From Paludibacter sp. (GTDB lineage: Bacteria; Bacteroidota; Bacteroidia; Bacteroidales; Paludibacteraceae), in NCBI GenBank assembly GCA_010365115.1, contig JAAFGX010000006.1, positions 1 to 64,000 on the forward strand: a stretch of 64,000 bases of DNA. The letters are read 5' to 3'. The position numbers were made by a program, and so were the translations under genes. Below are positions 62,193-64,000 of the stretch, in pieces. Under the pieces are notes generated by a model that saw nothing but the letters and a program-made list of their open reading frames with translations, had not been told where the DNA came from and ran no database searches. Within the stretch, counting starts at the first letter, position 1. Every line of letters begins with the position of its first letter.

Positions 62193-63170
62193 TCAGATCA
62201 TATTGTGTTTTTTAAACCATTCAATCGCTTCTTTAATTACGGTTTTTAATTCGGTTTCAGGTAAATCTAATTCTGTTTTCGCTTTTATGTTACTGTAGTA
62301 TTCTCGTATTTTCAACTGATTCAGGTTTATGGAACAAATATCGGTTTTAATTCCGGCTTTTCGCCATAAATCTCCCGTTTTTCCAATTACCGACAATAGA
62401 AAATCGGGAATTTCAATCGTATATTGTTTGTAGCCAACTATTTTTTTTTGAAGATTATAAAATTCTTTGAACGAAAGATTTACACCCGATGCCAAGTATC
62501 GTTCCCCATTTTTTCCTTGTGTCAACGCATTACAAACCGCTGCTGCTACATCCTGCACTGCCACAAAATTTTTTCCGCCCTTTGGTGCAAACATCAATCG
62601 CCGTTTGTAACCCATCAACATCAATTTTCCTGAACTTGGTTTGGGATCGAAAGCTCCAATCATAAATGTAGGATTGATAATTACAAAATGCCGGTTCTCT
62701 TTTTTGGATGCATCCACAACCAACTTTTCCGATTCCACCTTGCTTTGTGCATAAAACGATTTGGAAAAAGGAAACTGTATATCAAAACGTTCATCGGCAA
62801 GTTGTTGTTCAGTTCCAAAACCAATTGTATTTGAAGAACTAACATAAACTAGTTTTTCAATATTTAATTCATTTGCAATTTTTAATATTTGAGCTGTACT
62901 ATCAACATTTATTTTGCTATAGTCTTCATAATACATTAATTTAGTATCAGTAACAGCAGCAATATGAATGATTGCATCGCAACCTTCGGCAGCTGTTTTT
63001 AGTTGTTGATAGTTACTGAAATTACCTTCACAGACTTCCACCGAAGATAAATCGAAAAATATATTTTGAGTTTTGCGAACAATAATTTTAACGCTATAGT
63101 AGCGTTTAAGCAATTCCATCACCACATGATGACCCAATAAACCATTTGCACCGGTAACTAAAATCTTCAT
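62193..63170 (-). CDS. NAD-dependent epimerase/dehydratase (extended SDR)
   Basis: The 325-aa protein has the Rossmann motif MKILVTGANGLLGHHV and the catalytic YAQSK, and resembles dihydroflavonol reductase-like members. Substrate not known. Start at 63170 is preferred over the open frame to 63218. It is probably the first gene of an operon with the aspartyl protease. Confidence 0.88.
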   Translation of the reverse strand: MKILVTGANGLLGHHVVMELLKRYYSVKIIVRKTQNIFFDLSSVEVCEGNFSNYQQLKTAAEGCDAIIHIAAVTDTKLMYYEDYSKINVDSTAQILKIANELNIEKLVYVSSSNTIGFGTEQQLADERFDIQFPFSKSFYAQSKVESEKLVVDASKKENRHFVIINPTFMIGAFDPKPSSGKLMLMGYKRRLMFAPKGGKNFVAVQDVAAAVCNALTQGKNGERYLASGVNLSFKEFYNLQKKIVGYKQYTIEIPDFLLSVIGKTGDLWRKAGIKTDICSINLNQLKIREYYSNIKAKTELDLPETELKTVIKEAIEWFKKHNMI

Positions 63171-63197
63171 TTTTACAGCATATATTAAGAAACCGTA

Positions 63198-63205
63198 CAA
63201 AAGTA
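63198..63205 (-). promoter_or_regulatory. -7 box for the epimerase operon
   Basis: Minus-strand TACTTTTG, 27 nt upstream of ATG 63170. Confidence 0.55.
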
Positions 63206-63262
63206 ACAAATCTTTCATGCATTTTATTTAATTTTACAAATAAGAATTGTTACAAAAAACAG

Positions 63263-63270
63263 TATATTTG
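63263..63270 (+). promoter_or_regulatory. -7 box for the SDR gene
   Basis: TATATTTG, 24 nt before the ATG at 63295, divergent from the epimerase promoter. Confidence 0.55.
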
Positions 63271-63294
63271 CAACTTTAAAATTAAGAAAGACGA

Positions 63295-64000
63295 ATGGAA
63301 ACAAAAGTAGTATTGATAACTGGTGCTAGTGCTGGTATTGGGTTTTCGGCAGCAATACAACTCATGAATAAAGGAGTTCGTGTTTATGCAGCTTCGCGCA
63401 GAGGCGGCATTTCACAAAAAGCACCAACTGGAGTGGGAGAGTTGATACATGTAAAAATGGATGTAAACAAAGAAGATGAAATTGCTATAGTTATTGCACA
63501 AATTTTGAAAGAAAATAACCGGTTGGATGCATTGATATGTAATGCAGGAAACGGAATTGCCGGTTCGGTGGAAGATACCTCGGAAGAGGAAATGCGTTAC
63601 CAGTTCGAAACCAATTTTTTCGGTGCGGTGAAAACAATTAATGCTTGTTTGCCCGTTTTCCGTAAGCAAGGTTATGGAAAGATTTTGGCAACTTCTTCAG
63701 TGGCAGCTATTGTTCCAATACCATTTCAAGCGTTTTACTCTGCCGGAAAAGCTGCTTTATTAGTCTTTATGCAAGCTTTATCGATTGAAGTAAAACCCTT
63801 CGGGATTCAATGTTGCTCGGTGTTGCCAGGCGATACCAAAACTGAGTTTACCGCATCCCGAAAATATACCCTTGCGTCCCAATCGCCTAATTCAATTTAT
63901 TCTGCAAAAATGAATACTTCGGTAAAAAGAATGGAACACGATGAGCAAAATGGAATGAATGCCGAAGTTGTAGCAAAGAAAATTGTAAACCAAATAATGA
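63295..64000 (+). CDS. short-chain dehydrogenase/reductase (3' end outside window)
   Basis: The frame runs to the window end (235 codons seen) without a stop. It has the cofactor motif VLITGASAGIGFSAA, CNAGNGIAG, the TSSVAA serine and the catalytic YSAGKAAL. It is a classical SDR; substrate unknown. Start ATG 63295 opens METKVVLITGA. Confidence 0.93.
   Translation, partial: METKVVLITGASAGIGFSAAIQLMNKGVRVYAASRRGGISQKAPTGVGELIHVKMDVNKEDEIAIVIAQILKENNRLDALICNAGNGIAGSVEDTSEEEMRYQFETNFFGAVKTINACLPVFRKQGYGKILATSSVAAIVPIPFQAFYSAGKAALLVFMQALSIEVKPFGIQCCSVLPGDTKTEFTASRKYTLASQSPNSIYSAKMNTSVKRMEHDEQNGMNAEVVAKKIVNQIM

Overview
This window comes from an AT-rich Bacteroidota chromosome, most likely a strict or facultative anaerobe of the order Bacteroidales. 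The evidence is the repeated TAnnTTTG promoter box upstream of many genes, a TonB-dependent receptor, OmpA/TSP3 and porin-type outer membrane proteins, many lipoproteins, a tandem FKBP cluster and a typical core gene set (trpS, asd, mnmG, uvrC, tsaE, dusB, nadA). No rRNA operon and no CRISPR array were seen. The species cannot be fixed from sequence alone.

Layout. 0-2.1 kb: end of a thioesterase gene, then a four-gene minus-strand operon (DUF134 regulator, metallo-beta-lactamase-fold hydrolase, 54-aa glycine-rich protein, NifX-like protein) with a 12-bp palindrome over its promoter. 2.1-8.2 kb: an inverted-repeat element, a secreted esterase, two paralogous membrane proteins, ppnP, and porin/OmpA lipoprotein genes. 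8.2-18.8 kb: trpS, an Lrp regulator, four tandem FKBP-family genes (one without a catalytic domain), a lamin-tail surface protein, asd, and 2 kb without an intact gene. 18.8-28.8 kb: a class A penicillin-binding protein, a 304-bp element with perfect 19-bp terminal inverted repeats, an OmpA/TSP3 protein, NlpC/P60, rhomboid, and a cytochrome c/sugar dehydrogenase with its TonB receptor.

29.2-33.6 kb holds the most striking locus: a tightly packed operon of a C5 cytosine DNA methyltransferase, a protein joining a MORC/Hsp90-like ATPase to a histidine-kinase core, a CheY-like receiver with an extra C-terminal region, and a CHAT/caspase-like cysteine peptidase. No nuclease is present. It reads as a methylation-linked phosphorelay that may control a protease, plausibly a defence or self-killing system.

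33.9-40.5 kb: a SWIM-SNF2 helicase gene split by one in-frame stop and a SEC-C gene broken by two frameshifts. 40.5-45.1 kb: mnmG, two parS-like sites, uvrC, tsaE and a small ORF. 45.1-47.15 kb: an accessory patch with a REP-associated tyrosine transposase, its REP hairpins on both sides, a YafQ-type toxin-antitoxin pair, two unusual long-variable-arm tRNA-like genes and a (TTACC)6 array. 47.15-64 kb: M13 peptidase, dusB, YitT, an outer membrane protein, a U32 peptidase, a flavoprotein, a recombinase-like membrane protein, nadA, a membrane winged-helix protein, a phosphoesterase, an aspartyl protease, an epimerase and a partial SDR.

A short palindromic C-rich/G-rich repeat is scattered between genes and in six places lies inside the ends of reading frames, adding short peptide tags to otherwise ordinary proteins.
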